Below are positions 46,914-60,027 of a stretch of DNA of 64,000 nucleotides, piece after piece; within the stretch, counting starts at the first letter, position 1, and each line of letters starts with the position of its first letter. Source of the DNA: Nymphaea colorata (taxonomy: Eukaryota > Streptophyta > Magnoliopsida > Nymphaeales > Nymphaeaceae). A model generated the notes under the pieces. The model did not search any database, was not told the origin of the DNA, and worked only from the letters and a program-made list of their open reading frames with translations. A program made the translations under genes and the position numbers. Location of the stretch: the NCBI RefSeq assembly GCF_008831285.2, contig NC_045145.1, positions 5,456,802 to 5,520,801 on the forward strand, given 5' to 3'.

Positions 46914-49900
46914 AGTTACCAGATTTTTTTTACATGCTATTTTTAACAATTTTCCTTTTTTAACTTTTTAAAACTTCCTGAGATTTCCTTATATTTTCCC
47001 AAGAAAACCAACTCTACCCTCTTGCCATTTAATATCCAAAAACGATATTTGTGATAATGGCTTGAAATATTAGTTTACATGTGAGATGTATTAGCCACAT
47101 TCAGACAGGACTAGTGGACAGTCCTTAGGGGTGCTTGAAGATTGTGAAGCATGTTGTTTTGCAGAGAAGGGGGATTCATTTCCAGTGGCTTGGGAAGGAC
47201 ATAGGACAAGGCCATGTTGAGAACTCTTTGACTACTTCAATAGGAAAACTATTGATAATTTAATTATAAATATCAATGGCCCTTCAGGTGCCAGCATGAA
47301 GGTCCATGTAAGCATTTAGCGAAGCTTTAAGCACTGTCTCTTCCGTTAATGGTATGCCCAATTCTTTTACTTTTTATTTCATATGGTTTATTTGACATTA
47401 AAAAATTGGAAGCTTTTTGTTATTTGAAATTATCACACATAACTAAAATCTTGTAGCTCTTCATCCTCAAATCCTTGATTAACTTGCTGAGGACTATAAC
47501 CAATGATGGAACAAATAAGTTCCAGTAATCATACCTAATTATGTAATTGTGACATAAGATACTTAAATTCAGTTCCAAGTCATGTTCCATGTATAACCTT
47601 CATAAAGAAGTAACATAAATGGAACATCTCCATTCTCATTTTTGGTATCTTGCATTAACGTTTGCATGCATGAGAATAAATGTTTCGGCCTTCTGGATCA
47701 TTAGTTCTTCATAATGGACTTCTCTTGATTTCTGAAATATCAATTGCAGATATCTTCATAGATGGGAGATTAATGCTGCGATGGATGTTCTCACCATCTG
47801 CATTTGCCATCTGCCACAGAGTGATCCTCTTAGGAGTGAGGTACAAAATCATTGATTGTTTATCTTGTCTTTCATCTTTCGAGTTATTTGTGTGGGAAAA
47901 CCATTTTAAGTCTCTTTGTTTCATTAAAAATGTTACTGCTATAGATATTTACATTTCATTTGTACTTTCAATATGTTGTCACCTAAAATAAGATTCTGTG
48001 CTGCAGTTTGAATGTGTTTGTGTCATGGTCACCATGTCCTATGATGGTATGGTTGATACTATAAATAAAAGAAAAATAGAAAAATGGCATGGTACACATT
48101 GTATTTTCTTTTTTCCAAAAGGTACGGGTCTGTGTGAGTATATTGATTATGTCTAGGCCACAAAGAAACGGCTGCCTGATTTGTCCATCCACCTATATGA
48201 GGCCGGTCAGGCCATCAAGTTAGGGCATTGACATTTTATTTTCCTTCATTTCATAGGTTGGATGCTTCTTTCCCTAGGAGAGGACCTGTTGTACATAATA
48301 CATTCCCCTAAATTCTGTCATTTCTTTGTTCTCTCTGTTTTTGTCTCTCTCTATGAGAAGCTAGAAGATTGAGAAGCCACCGTATTCGCACGGGTTTTTG
48401 ATTGCCTTTTCTTCCTTTTGGAAAACTATTGATTCTCTAAGCATTCACTTCCTTTGTGTATCATGTAAAAGTTATGATAATTCCAAAACAAAGATTTGTT
48501 TTTTCAAGCTTCATTTTTTTCTTCATTTTCTGCTCTTGTAATACTGCAGATCAAATAAGAACTGATTTCTTCAGCTTTTCTGAAAATGACTCTGCCAGTG
48601 TGGTAATAAGATCAAAATCCATGACGTGCATGTGCGTGTGTGTGCATGTGTGTCTACTCTCATCAAGAGGAAGGGGAACAACACAATGAGGTTTGCTCAA
48701 GAGGTCATCCAGGTTATCCTAATGAGGCTGAATATCCCTTTTGTGTCAGTAGGTTATAAGATGATTTAAGAGATTCCCTTAAATAGAGGAACATTGATAA
48801 CACTGGATCCATAAATATTCAATGTATCTTAAGTGCCTATGAGGACTTTTTTCGACATTTGCCAAAATCAGGCCTTGCAGAGTTAGCACCGACTAAGAAA
48901 CTTATTTAGAAGGTCTATTATTAATTTATTTGCTTATACTAATGAAGGACAAGGATAAAACCTCTTCCTGTTAAAAGTTCATTCTGAAATTGATTTGTCA
49001 GTTTCTATCTGCTGGATCCTTTTATTTTCAATTAGATCCGAGAAAATGACTGGAGTACTTCTGGCTTATTATTTTACATAACATTTTAATGAAAAACGAG
49101 AATTACCATAATTGACTTCATTCCTACAGGATTCAAGCAGCAATTATGTCTTCAATGAGTTGGTGATTGAGCTCCTGGCTTGGTAGTTGAACCTTTTAGG
49201 TGGTTCTATTCTATATCTGATTCCCAATGCCTGATTCTAGCATGCAAGCATGTAGTTTGTGACTTTTTTACAGCTTTGAATGTGGACTGAAACTGCACAT
49301 ACACATCAATCATTGTCTTCATGTATTAAAAAGGGAATTTGAACAATATACAATTTTGTAAAGAACATCATGGAGATTCTGGGACTTTTGTTAAGGTTGA
49401 AACTAATGCGGCCATGATCAATTTCCATACTAGACTTTTCTGAAGAAATTAGGACCTTTGAGCAATGTTGTCAAAATATGATGAAGCTTTTAGTTAGCAT
49501 AGCCTTTTTATGCCAAGTTTTTTCATACTTGTGAAAGCTGAAAATATGCGTTGAGATGGTGATAGCTATTTGTATATCATCAGGCCATCCTAGCACGACA
49601 AGCTTTGCAGAGATATAGTCACATACTGTGTGCAGATGACAGATATAACAGCTGGCAGGAGGTGAGTCGCTCATTGTATTTTATGTTTGTGTATGGTGAC
49701 TCCTGAAAGACTCTGATATCTATAACAGAAATAAATGTTTAAAGGATTTTGACTAATGGTGTTTTCCCCTTAATCTCCTGTCTGAATGAGGTTCATTCAT
49801 GTTGAAGCTGGTTGCAAGGAAGATCCTGAAGGTCTTGCTTTGAGATTGGCTGGCAAGGGTGCTGTTTCTGCAGCCTTATAAGTAGCTGAAAGTGCCAATT

Positions 49901-50951
49901 TATCTGTAGATTTGAGGAGGGAGTTGCAGGGCAGGCAACTTGTTAAGCTGCTTACTGCTGACCCTGTCAGTGGTGGCGGTCTCGCAGAGGCTTCAAGATT
50001 CCTTTCATCATTCCATGAAGTTAATGATGCTGTGCCAGTTGCTATGGGTGCCATGCAACAGCTTCCTAACTTGTGGTCAAAGCAGCTTCTTGTATATCTC
50101 CATGTCTTTTTCTCTAATTTCTTCCATTGACGGATGTGGGAGCTGAAAGAACTTATTCGGCTGTTTCTTGATATTTTCTCACTGTCTAAGCCCACTATTG
50201 TCCATTTTTGTCCATTTTTAGAGGTGCACTTTTTCTTGAAGAGGCGTGATGGAAATATGTCAGACGCTGAAATCTCCCAGCTTGATGCTTGTGCCCTGGG
50301 TCTACGTGTTTTTGTTGCTTTGCCTTTGCCTTGGCAGCAATGTTGTTCTGCCTTACATGAGCAGCCTCTGTTGATCTTAGAAGTCCTATTCATGCGTAAA
50401 CAGTTAGATTCTGCTTCTCAGGTAATGTGGTATTTCACAAAATGGTACCATGATTGACTATCTTTTCTTCTAACAAGCTATGATGTCAGTGACTTTTTCA
50501 TCTGCAGATCATGAAAGAGTTTCCTTCACTTAGGGACAACAATCTGATTCTTGCATATGCGGCTAAAGTCAATGCCGTTAACATGAATCCTCCTGTTACC
50601 GAACAACGTGCCCCTTTGGTGGTTCCCAGAACAAAGCAGAAAACACAAACGGGCGTGCCTGCAAAATCAAATTTTAGTCACAGCCTCAGCAACTTGCAGA
50701 AAGAAGCTCGCCGTGCAATTTTATGGACACCTCGTGATAGTGGTACTAAGACTAATTCGAAGGAACCATATCGTAAGCAGAAAAGCTCAGGATTGTCTCC
50801 ATCTGAAAATACTTCTTGGGAAGCAATGGCCAGTATTCAAGAGGATCATAGTTTAGTTAATGCACTTGATGGACAAGAAAGGTTTCCCTCTATTGCTAAT
50901 TTTGAAAGATGGGTACCCACCGGTGATAAAAATAAAATTGCTATACATTGA

Positions 50952-52204
50952 TTTTTAATGTTTTTCCAAAATATTGCATATTTTCCCCCCTTTTTTCTTT
51001 TTTTTTTCATTTCTTTTGTTAATGTCATGATATTCTAAAAAATATCATGATATTTATGGCTATAACTCCATGTAACACATGAAACCTTCAAGTTGGAATG
51101 GGATGATATCAGGTCCTCAAACAAGTTTTTTGCCCTTAAACCACTCTATTCATCCACCCGAAATACATGGAAGCATGTTGAACATTTGAAGATGGAACAT
51201 TCCAAGAACCATGATCAGTTATGGTCTTGGGAGATGTTTTTTTTTCTTTGCTACTTTTATGATTAGTCAAAACAGTTGTCACAAATGTCTCCATTTTTTA
51301 AGAATATCGTTTTAGCAACTGAAAATAAGGACAAGGTGGAAAAAAAAATATTGATTTCGTGAAAATATTGCTGGAACAAAAATTTATATGTTTTTGTCAC
51401 TTTCTTATTGCAATATTTTCATTTTTTCCCAAAAAAGAAAATATTTTGAGATGTATTTTAATACTTTGGGGGATCATTTTATCATTATATCTTTTTTAAT
51501 TTTTTCAATGGTTTCATACGAAAATTAGTAGAAACTCAATTTTTTTATATTTTTTCTATGATTTGTCTGATATTTTTAAATTTTTTAAATTCATTAGAAA
51601 AAAAAACTTTCTAATTCGTACCCAAGAAAAACCTTGTTGAGAAAACCCAAGAATGGTGATTAAAAGTTGCAATCTGTGTTTTGACAAACAACAAACAATG
51701 ATGATACAATGTGTTTGGATTTCATTGATTTCTAGACATGACTTATAGATGACCGTCAGTGCTTTGGAAGGCAGGGTTGGGAAGTTTTCATACCAGGCTA
51801 TGCCATGTGAGACATGCCAGATGAACTCTTGACATCCTTTAACTTGAAGGCCCTTGGATGGCATGAGCTCTGTGTTTGTAATTCTTAGCTGGTAGTAGAC
51901 CATAGTTTTACTTCAAGTGATATTTTTCTTGTGTTGTCTGTGCTTAGGGGACTACTTTGACCTAAAATTGTTATGTTTCTTTCTTCTTTCACACTATTTT
52001 TATTTGTTTTTTGTTTTTTAACTTGATATATTATAGAACATGACTAAGCAAAATGATTATGTACTTATGAATGATTACAAAATAATATATTTGCTTTACA
52101 AATCAAGTGTATGGCCCTTGCACCTTCATGTTATTCTAAACTGCTCTCGTACTCCTGTGATAATTTGCCTTAGAGGTCTGTAATTGCTTTTCCAGTTTTA
52201 AGAG
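50952..52204. other. Non-coding stretch between two gene relics
   Basis: Rich in T and A runs (for example 50985-51010 and 51415-51600), with short AT foldbacks such as AATATCATGATATT. No exon of either neighbouring pseudogene was found here. Confidence 0.5.
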
Positions 52205-53129
52205 TATGAAGTACTTCGAATTTTCTATTCTATAGAACCCAATCAGTCATTTCTTGTGGTTCACAATGATGGGGAGGATGATCTACATGCCAATATCACC
52301 ATTGCAGGTTATTCTTTTCAGCAAGTGAAGCAACTTAAGCAACATGGGAAACTGAAGGTCTCTTCTGTTTTCTCTTCTATCACAACTTGGATGGTTGTTT
52401 GATTAGAATATTAGTATTTGCTTTGTCAACAATAAGTTGTCCTTGCCTAAGTTAACTGCATTGTTACCTTTAAATCTGTAGCTTTCTGTCATACTGTCAT
52501 TTTTTTTCCATGTAGATCATACCTCAAACTTTCTCCCTTTCCCTTGAAAAGTATCATACCTTAAACTTATTCTTCCCTTTTCTTTGACAACGTTTCACCT
52601 ATTTTTGAACGGAATATTATTTCTACAGTGACATATTTTGGATCTACCGTTTGGGTTAAGAATTGGGTAGAAGGCATATGTGTGTGTGTGTGTGTGTGTT
52701 TGTGTTGTGAGAGAGGAGGAGAGAGAGAGAGATGTAGGATGCAGCCGCCAAATTGTCCTTTGCTCAAACATTAGCTGAACATTGCCATAGATGCAAACCT
52801 TCTCTCTTCTATGTCTATATGTAGTTTAAATGTGTGTTTGTACTTTCTTATGATGCTTTGTAGGCTTTATTCCTTATTTGATGGTATGAGTGGATGACAA
52901 AAAGGATCTACATATGAGTATTGGTAGTACCCATAGGAATTGAGGATAACTAGCATGCCATTTCCTAAGGTACTCTTCTTCATTTCTATAGCATGTTTTA
53001 GCTTCTTGTCTTTCTTGATTTTCTATATTTGTAGTGTAGCAATAACTTTAAATTGAAATTTGTTTATGCATGTTACATTTTCTGCATCTCGTATGCTCCT
53101 TTAGGATAGAGCAGACCAACATGGTTATC

Positions 53130-55270
53130 TGTTGCGAGCCAAAAATTGGACGACCCTATGGGCCGAGCCATGCCCAGCAGCTATGCCCCAAACCAGCGGC
53201 CAGCCAGGGCCAAGCCGGAAGAGCAGCCACCTTTGGACTCCCAAGGCCCTTCAGGATGCAAGGGAGGTTGCATCAGCCGAGGATGAGGTGCGAACTGAGA
53301 GCCACGCAACCAGCCAGGTTAATCCCTGCCCCCTCCGCTGTCCTAGTGGCAGCAGAATGCTCTCTGCTCTTCGGGCCATATCTGGCGATTCCTTCATCAT
53401 AATCTCGCGAAACTGGTGCCATTCTCTTCCTAACTTCCCGAGCTTTCCAACAAGCTACTGCACGCAAACAACGGAGCTGGAAGTCAAAATCTGTAGACAT
53501 TTCTCAGAGGCCCTGATATTCTGGGAAACAGGCCGACAGCCGCGGAACAGTTCCAGCTCGCCAGTCCCAACCGAATATCTCTGCTCAGATCTCACTCTCT
53601 CGCTGGTACCATTAGATCCCTGACATCTCAGGCTTTCCAACCAGCTATTGAGCACCCAAATCCGAGCTGTGGTTGAGGAGAAATGCGTCTGAGAACCCAG
53701 GCCTGACTCTCGGCATCCTCAGGTTGATCGGCCAGCGCTCACAAGAAATGCGTCTCTGATTAGAGGCCAATATCTCGGTGATCCAGGATCAGCTTCAGGC
53801 AAATAAGTTGGAAATCTTGTCTTCCCCCCGGTTCTAACAAGCTATTATTTGCCCCATTCTGAGCTATATCCAGAGAGATATGACCAGCCGAAGCCACTGC
53901 TATCAGTCGGCCAGAACCAGCGCGGAATCTGCCTGTCACTACTAACGTGAAGGCTTGTTTGGCCGAGTCTAAGATGGGTAATCCAGGACACTCCCACCTT
54001 GGGGACACCGCAGCAGGACACCGTGGGTACACCACCTTCTAGAAGGTTCTGGTATTCTCCCATCGTGATTGAAAGAGGAAGCCCAAGTGACGAGTAGGGC
54101 TGGTGGTCTTCCCAAGAGCAGGTCGTTGGCATCTTCAACTCCCACTTAACTACAACAGCTCGCATGCCAATACTCAGCCATCCGTTCAAGAAGGCATTCA
54201 AGGCTGAAGGACGTCTTCCCCATGGCAGTCATCAAGGAAGAAGGCAACCGAAGGAGATGAAGAGCCTCCCCCATGCGCATTCCCTAGGCTGGCAATCAAG
54301 GCCATCTAACCGCCAGCCTTAAATGACTTTGGGATTTTGCAAGAACTGGCTGGCAGCTCGTTAAGGAGGCAGCACCCTAGTTTCCCTTTTCTGCTATAAA
54401 AACGCCTCTTTGCTTTAGTTTTAGGCAGACTTTGATGAATATACTTAATCTATATTTTCTGTAAACCAGAAGGGTTCATCGGTGACTTCAAATCGCCGAT
54501 GGCTCGATCATAGCTTCAATGAAGACTTTCTTTCTCCCTTCAAACTCCGTAATCTGTTAGATATTTCCTGTCGCTGTTGTTTGCTCGACGGTGAAAAGCT
54601 TGCAGCATATAGATTGTGATCTTCGGCAGCGTGGACGCCACCGGCTATCCCAGCTCTTCGATTATCCTTACGACATTCTGGAACTCCTTACGTAGACTGG
54701 AGAGATTTCCTGGCGGTGACACCCCGCCTAGACCGACGCAATCAACCTCTCCTTAAACTGTGGCATGATACGCTCCAGTAGAAGAAGATGAAACAGCTGA
54801 AGTGTGTCCCTTCCTACGGCGTGGTACGCTCTGGGGAGCCTAACAGCTTCGCACACTCCGACACTCGGGTAGGATCACTGTGGTACAGCGATCGTGCTGG
54901 CAACGAAGCTCTCGTTGCCTCGACCTCGACTTCATCCTTGCACCCTGCCCTGTCCAGCGGCAGAATAGTCCCCTTCCATAACGCTTCCGCAATATATCAT
55001 CTTCCGCTCGCACTCCATCAATTCTTGGCTTCATTCCATTCCGCTAGAAGCCTACTCCGTCACAAGCATTCCCCTGCCATCCAAAGGCCGAATCCCATCC
55101 ACATTCGACCCCTTTATTCCCTTCAGGCCTCCCCTGTTTCAGGTGAGCCAGAAGCAGCAGTGGCACCAGGCCACCAGAAGTAACCGAACCGGCCCAGCTG
55201 AACGTGTCCCTGGCTTAGCGACCGACCTCCGGGACCTCTTCAAACGCCCAAGGAAGTTGGCGTCGCAACA
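53130..55270 (+). repeat. 5' LTR of element D
   Basis: 2141 bp, TG...CA termini, preceded by TTATC (53125-53129) in the intron of the membrane-protein relic. It contains a TATA box at 54395. Open frames within it are duplicated in the right LTR and have no recognisable product. Confidence 0.92.
54395..54402 (+). promoter_or_regulatory. TATA box of element D LTR
   Basis: TATAAAAA, preceded by a pyrimidine run and GC-richer upstream DNA. It is conserved in the right LTR at 59152-59159. Confidence 0.65.
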
Positions 55271-55272
55271 GT

Positions 55273-55284
55273 TGGTATCAGAGC
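55273..55284 (+). other. Primer-binding site of element D
   Basis: TGGTATCAGAGC, exact initiator-Met tRNA complement, two bases inside the 5' LTR. Confidence 0.93.
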
Positions 55285-56091
55285 CGACGTTCACAGCGGC
55301 GAAAGAAGAAATTGCAGACTCGGTGTTTCCCTTTTCTGCAACCTCCGAAGGTTCAAGCAATCAATCTGGTATGCAGAAGATTCAAAACATGTAGATCACG
55401 TTACCAAAAGATTGCCAACGAGATTGCGATTAAAACGAGCCCTGGAATGCTTGATTTGACCCAGAAACGAGCTCAGAATCTCGATTTGAAGTTTCGTCGG
55501 AGTTCTGCTCGTTTTTCCGGGTGGAAGACGTTTTTCGGCGAAGCCGAAGCATTTCGGTGGAATATTCCACCGTGTTCTTCAGTCCTCGGCGGAGAATCGC
55601 GGTACTGTGTCATCAACAACGGGACACGACTGGATTTTGCGTGTCCCGTCGAATCCACCGCAACAGCGCCAGGCGTGCTCGGCGAATCCAGCCACAAGTC
55701 CCGTCTCACACGGACTCAAAAGTTCGGCGTGTCCCACTCTGCACGAGTCGGGCTTCCTTATAAGCAGGCGGCGCCGCGTCTGCGTGTCCTCTTCCTTGAT
55801 CACCGTGTCCAGGTCAGGACACCACCTGAGTTCAGCCTTCTCAGGCCAACGGAGAAGCCGAATCAAGCCGGTTTTCAAATCCTCGGTGTTGTTTCCTCAG
55901 GCAACCAAATTTGACGATCTTAGATCCGTTGGGATCGTCTCGGTCTTGGCCTTCTAACCACATAATTTTCATATTTTTCTGAGTTAGAACCAGGGCGCAA
56001 TGGATTTTTGAATAGAAGCAGGTCTGAGGTGGCCCTATCATTGCGAGCGCAATAGGAAGAACTTAGCATACCCTTCGACTCAGCCGCAGAC

Positions 56092-57867
56092 ATGTCTGCG
56101 CAGGAGTATGACGGCTACAACTCAGCTGGAGAAGAGGGTGACGAGCCCTACTACACCGCTACCGAGGACGGGCTTGGCATCTACGTAGTACCTAGAGGCC
56201 CAGAGACAGACTATAGCCGAGAAGAGCATGACGAAGAGGACAGCTCGTATGAAGAATGCCGCTCTGACGCAGCCGATGACCAGATGGAGTGGTGGTACGA
56301 GCAGGCCAAGACTCCTCACTCAACAGGATCTCGGTCGAGGCCTAGCTACGCCTAGAGGCAAACAGTTAGGCGACCGCCAGTCGGGCAGCAGCAACCGGGA
56401 AGGCCACAGCAGCATCCTCCCTACTACAGTCGGTCAGGACGATCGGCAAACCCGCAGGAGGAGACCAGGAAGCTGCGGACACCACTTGGCCACACCCCTA
56501 CGCTGTCCCATCAGCTTAGGGCCAAGGAATATCAGAGAAGCAAGGGGGAGCACCACTCTCCCTATCCCCCTCTAAGCCCAGGCTGGTCCACCCAGGCCAA
56601 AGTGGACCCATACGGTGCAACAACAGGCTAGCATGGCCCAACCCTTGACGAGCTTTGGAACTCCTACAAGGAGCAGCTACAACAATTTGCTGAAGCAGTA
56701 CAGAGGTTTCACTCTCGTACCCCAAGCTTGGAGGAGCATGGGCAGCCAGCCAGGCACCCAGACGAAGTGGTTAAGCAGCCACTCAAAGGGGAACCCTCAC
56801 CGGCCAGCCAGCTTGAAAACACAGCGGCCCAAGGTGATTTTCCATCTTCGGAGAAGGCGATACCAGCTGAGGACAATTGCGGACAGTCTGGAGGTAGCAG
56901 CCAGCTACATGTTCCCAGCCAGCCCACTCTGGAACCTCCCCGACAGCACCTCTTCCCCAAGGAAAGGCTGAAGTGCTACCAGCTAAGGCTGTGCTTCAGA
57001 TGCATGGCTCCTTTTGAAGCCGGGCATGTCTGTGGGCAGACCCGTGCCAAGGAAGACGACGACGGGTCAGACCCTTCGTCGGTGCTGGAATTATCAGATG
57101 AGGAGGAGATTGATTCCCCGGCCCTAGACAAGGGCCTAGCTGCTTGCAACTGGATCCACATGGGACCGGAATGGCAAGAAGTGACGAACCTGAAAGGCGA
57201 AGAGATTCCAGCCTTGCAGTCGAGCGGACAAAATGACCTTGAGAGAAGCCGTGAACCGAAGGAAGAAGTCATCTCGGTTGGCACTCAGACTCGAGGCTCT
57301 TACCTCTTAGCGCTTCGTCCTTCCAAGAGGATGTTGCAGCAACCTAAGGGGGGTGGCTGGACCGTTACCAGCCATAGCATATGGTGGCGACAGCCCGGAC
57401 AGGTGCGGATCACGGACCACAGATGGACAAGCATGGTCGCCGCATCCAACGAGCACTCAGCCACAGGCAAGGGCAAGGCCCCGGCCATAACAGCCGCTCC
57501 TAGTGCACTACGCGCAAGAAGATTCGGGGGAGCCGTAATATTTGGCCTAGCTGCTCACCGCCTCCTCGGCCATCTCTACGGTGCAAAAGGTGGCCATGGT
57601 CGCAGCCGATGTCCCAGGAGGGTGCAGCTTCAGCCAAGCAACGCACCAAGGTACTCTCCCTTAGCCCTCCTAAAGCTGCCAAGGGTGATCAAAGGCGTGA
57701 GGCACAAACTCCGCCATGACGGACCAGATCGGAGGGCAGCCTTTACATGGAAGCGCCGGGGAGAACATCAGCCGTGTGGCAACGGCGTATCATTCGGAAG
57801 GCACTCAGCTACAGCACTCGTCCCTAGCCATCTTCCATGGGACCCGGGTGGACGGGAGTGTCACTGA
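56092..57867 (+). pseudogene. Gag-like remnant of element D
   Basis: Starts at an ATG (MSAQEYDGYNSAGEEGDEPY) with an acidic N-terminal part, stops at 56355, and continues in shifted frames to a long frame at 56728-57867. That frame has a gypsy-style knuckle LCFRCMAPFEAGHVC (C-x2-C-x7-H-x-C), followed by the acidic linker DDDGSDPSSVLELSDEEE, as in gag regions of plant Ty3/gypsy elements. After that the frame holds no protease DSG/DTG or later pol motif. The role would be RNA binding and particle assembly, but the breaks make a functional product unlikely. Confidence 0.65.
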
Positions 57868-57936
57868 AACCGGAGCTCGCCAATAGGCGAGATTTCCAGG
57901 AGCCTGAGGGCAGGCTCCATTTTAAGGGGGGTGGAT

Positions 57937-60027
57937 TGTTGCGAGCCAAAAATTGGACGACCCTACGGGCCAAGCCATGCCCAGCAGCCATGCCCCAAAC
58001 CAGCGGCCAGCCAGGGCCAAGCCGGAAGAGCAGCCACCTTTGGACTCCCAAGGCCCTTCAGGATGCAAGGGAGGTTGCATCAGTCGAGGATGAGGCACGA
58101 AATGAGAGCCGCACAACCAGCCAGGTTAATCCCTGTCCTCTCCGCTGTCCTAGTGGCAGCAGAACCAGTGCCATTCTCTTCCTGACTTCCCCAGCTTTCC
58201 AACAAGCTACTGCACGCAAAGAACGGAGCTGGAAGTCAAAATCTGTAGATGTTTCTCAGAGGCCCTGATATTCTGGGAAACAGGCCGGCAGCCGCGGAAC
58301 AGTTCCAGCTCGCCAATCGCAACCGCACATCTCTGCTCAGATCTCACTCTCTCGCTGGTACCATTAGAACCCTGACATCTCAGGCTTTCCAACCAGCTAT
58401 TGAGCACCCAAATCCGAGCTGTGGTTGAGGAGAAATGCGTCTGAGAACCCAGGCCTGACTCTCGGCATCCTCAGGTTGATCGGCCAGCGCTCACAAGAAA
58501 TGCGTCTCTGATTAAAGGCCAATATCTCGGTTATCCAGGATCAGCTTCGGGCAAATAAGGTACCGTTGGAAATCTCGTCTTCCCCCAGTTCTAACAAGCT
58601 ATTATTTGCCCCATTCCGAGCAATATCCAGAGAGATATGACCAGCCGAAGGCACTGCTGTCAGTCAGCCAGAACCAGCGCGGAATCTGCCTGTCACTACT
58701 AACGTGAAGGCTTGTCTAGCCGAGTCTAAGATGGGTAATCCAGGACACGCCCACCTTGGGGACACCGCAGCAGGACACCGTGGGGACACCACCTTCTACA
58801 AGGTTCTGGTATTCTTCTGTCGTGATTGAAAGAGGAAGCCCAAGTAACGAGTAGGGCTGGTAGTCTTCCCAAGAGCAGGTCGTTGGCATCTTCAACTCCC
58901 ACTTAACTACAGTAGCTCGCATGCCAATACTCAGCCGTCCGTTCAAGAAGGCATTCAAGGCTGAAGGACGTCTTCCCCATGGCAGTCATCAAGGAAGAAG
59001 GCAACCGAAGGAGATGAAGAGCCTCCCCCGTGCGCATTCCCTAGGCTGGCAATCAAGGCCATCTAACCGCCAGCCTTAAATGACTTTGGGATGGAGCAAG
59101 AACCGGCTGGCAGCTCGTTAAGGAGGCAGCACCCTAGTTTCCCTTTTCTGCTATAAAAACCCTTCTTTGCTTTAGTTTTAGGCAGGCTTTGATGAATATA
59201 CTTAATCTATATTTTCTGTAAACCAGAAGGGTTCATCGGTGACTTCAAATCGCCGATGGCTCGATCATAGCTTCAATGAAGACTTTCTTTCTCCCTTCAA
59301 ACTCCGTAATCTGTTAGATATTTCCTGTCGCTGTTGTTTGCTCGACGGTGAAAAGCTTGCAGCATATAGATTGTGATCTTCGGCAGCGTGGACGCCACCG
59401 GCTATCCCAGCTCTTCGATTATCCTTACGACATTCTGGAACTCCTTACGTAGACTGGAGAGATTTCCTGGCGGTGACACCCCGCCTAGACCGACGCAATC
59501 AACCTCTCCTTATACTGTAGCATGGTACGCTCCAGTAGAAGAAGATGAAACAGCTGAAGTGTGTCCCTTCCTACGGCGTGGTACGCTCTGGGGAGCCTAA
59601 CAGCTTCGCACACTCCGACACTCGGGTAGGATCACTGTGGTACAACGATCGTGCTGGCAACGAAGCTCTCGTTGCCTCGACCTCGACTTCATCCTTGCGC
59701 CCTACCCTGTCCAGCGGCAGAATAGTCCCCTTCCATAACGCTTCCACAATATTTCATCTTCCGCTCGCACTCCATCAATTGTTGGCTTCATTCCATTCCG
59801 CTAGAAGCCTACTCCGTCACAAGCATTCCCCTGCCATCCACAGGCCGAATCCCATCCACATTCGACCCCTTTATTCCCTTCGGGCCTCCCTTGTTTCAGG
59901 CGAGGCAGAAGCAGTAGTGGCACCAGGCCACCAAAAGTAACCGAACCAGCCCAGCTGAACGTGTCCTTGGCTTAGCGACCGACCTCCGGGACCTCTTCGA
60001 ATGCCCACGGAAGTTGGCGTCGCAACA
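57937..60027 (+). repeat. 3' LTR of element D
   Basis: 2091 bp, same termini as the left LTR. Differences include scattered substitutions, loss of about 57 bp near 58164, and a few extra bases (GGTACC) near 58559. It is followed by GTTAAT and then block E rather than by the target repeat. Confidence 0.92.

Larger units (their letters stand above)
29014..50951 (+). pseudogene. Decayed ZFYVE26-like (FYVE-type large protein) gene, middle exons only
   Basis: Seven exons join in phase with GT-AG introns except where noted: 29014-29214, 45908-46132, 47750-47840, 49584-49661, 49801-50091, 50224-50421, 50508-50951. Peptides such as DWENEGPYKEAVER, LLQLLVERGEEN, CLRLKDKQLAARLAL, YLHRWEINAAMDVLT, CHLPQSDP, HILCADDRYNSWQE, CKEDPEGLALRLAGKG, HFFLKRRDGN and KEFPSLRDNN match, from memory, the plant protein annotated as zinc finger FYVE domain-containing protein 26. 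Animal ZFYVE26 acts in endosome-lysosome and autophagy traffic. Lesions: a frameshift near 29166 just before DWENE; a 10-base insertion replacing the acceptor context before 49801; TAA at 49879-49881 inside exon five. The frame ends at 50951 and no later exons, including the FYVE domain, were found. The first intron (29215-45907) is swollen by copia element B. Confidence 0.8.
53130..60027 (+). mobile_element. Element D: gypsy-like non-autonomous LTR element
   Basis: Two large LTRs (2141 and 2091 bp) start TGTTGCGAGCC and end GTCGCAACA, flank a primer site (55273-55284) and a polypurine tract (AAGGGGGGTGG, 57924-57934), and enclose a 2.67-kb interior with only gag-like remnants and no protease, integrase or reverse transcriptase motif. 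This fits a LARD-type or internally deleted element dependent on a relative. The LTRs differ by a few percent by eye plus indels (a segment of about 57 bp at 53355-53412 is missing from the right copy). The 5-bp repeat expected right of 60027 is not there; TTATC instead flanks D plus block E. Confidence 0.88.

Noticed and set aside
53132-53623. 163-residue frame and its partner at 57837-58268
   Set aside because: Both lie in the two LTRs of element D and end differently because of LTR indels; the shared peptide is LTR sequence.
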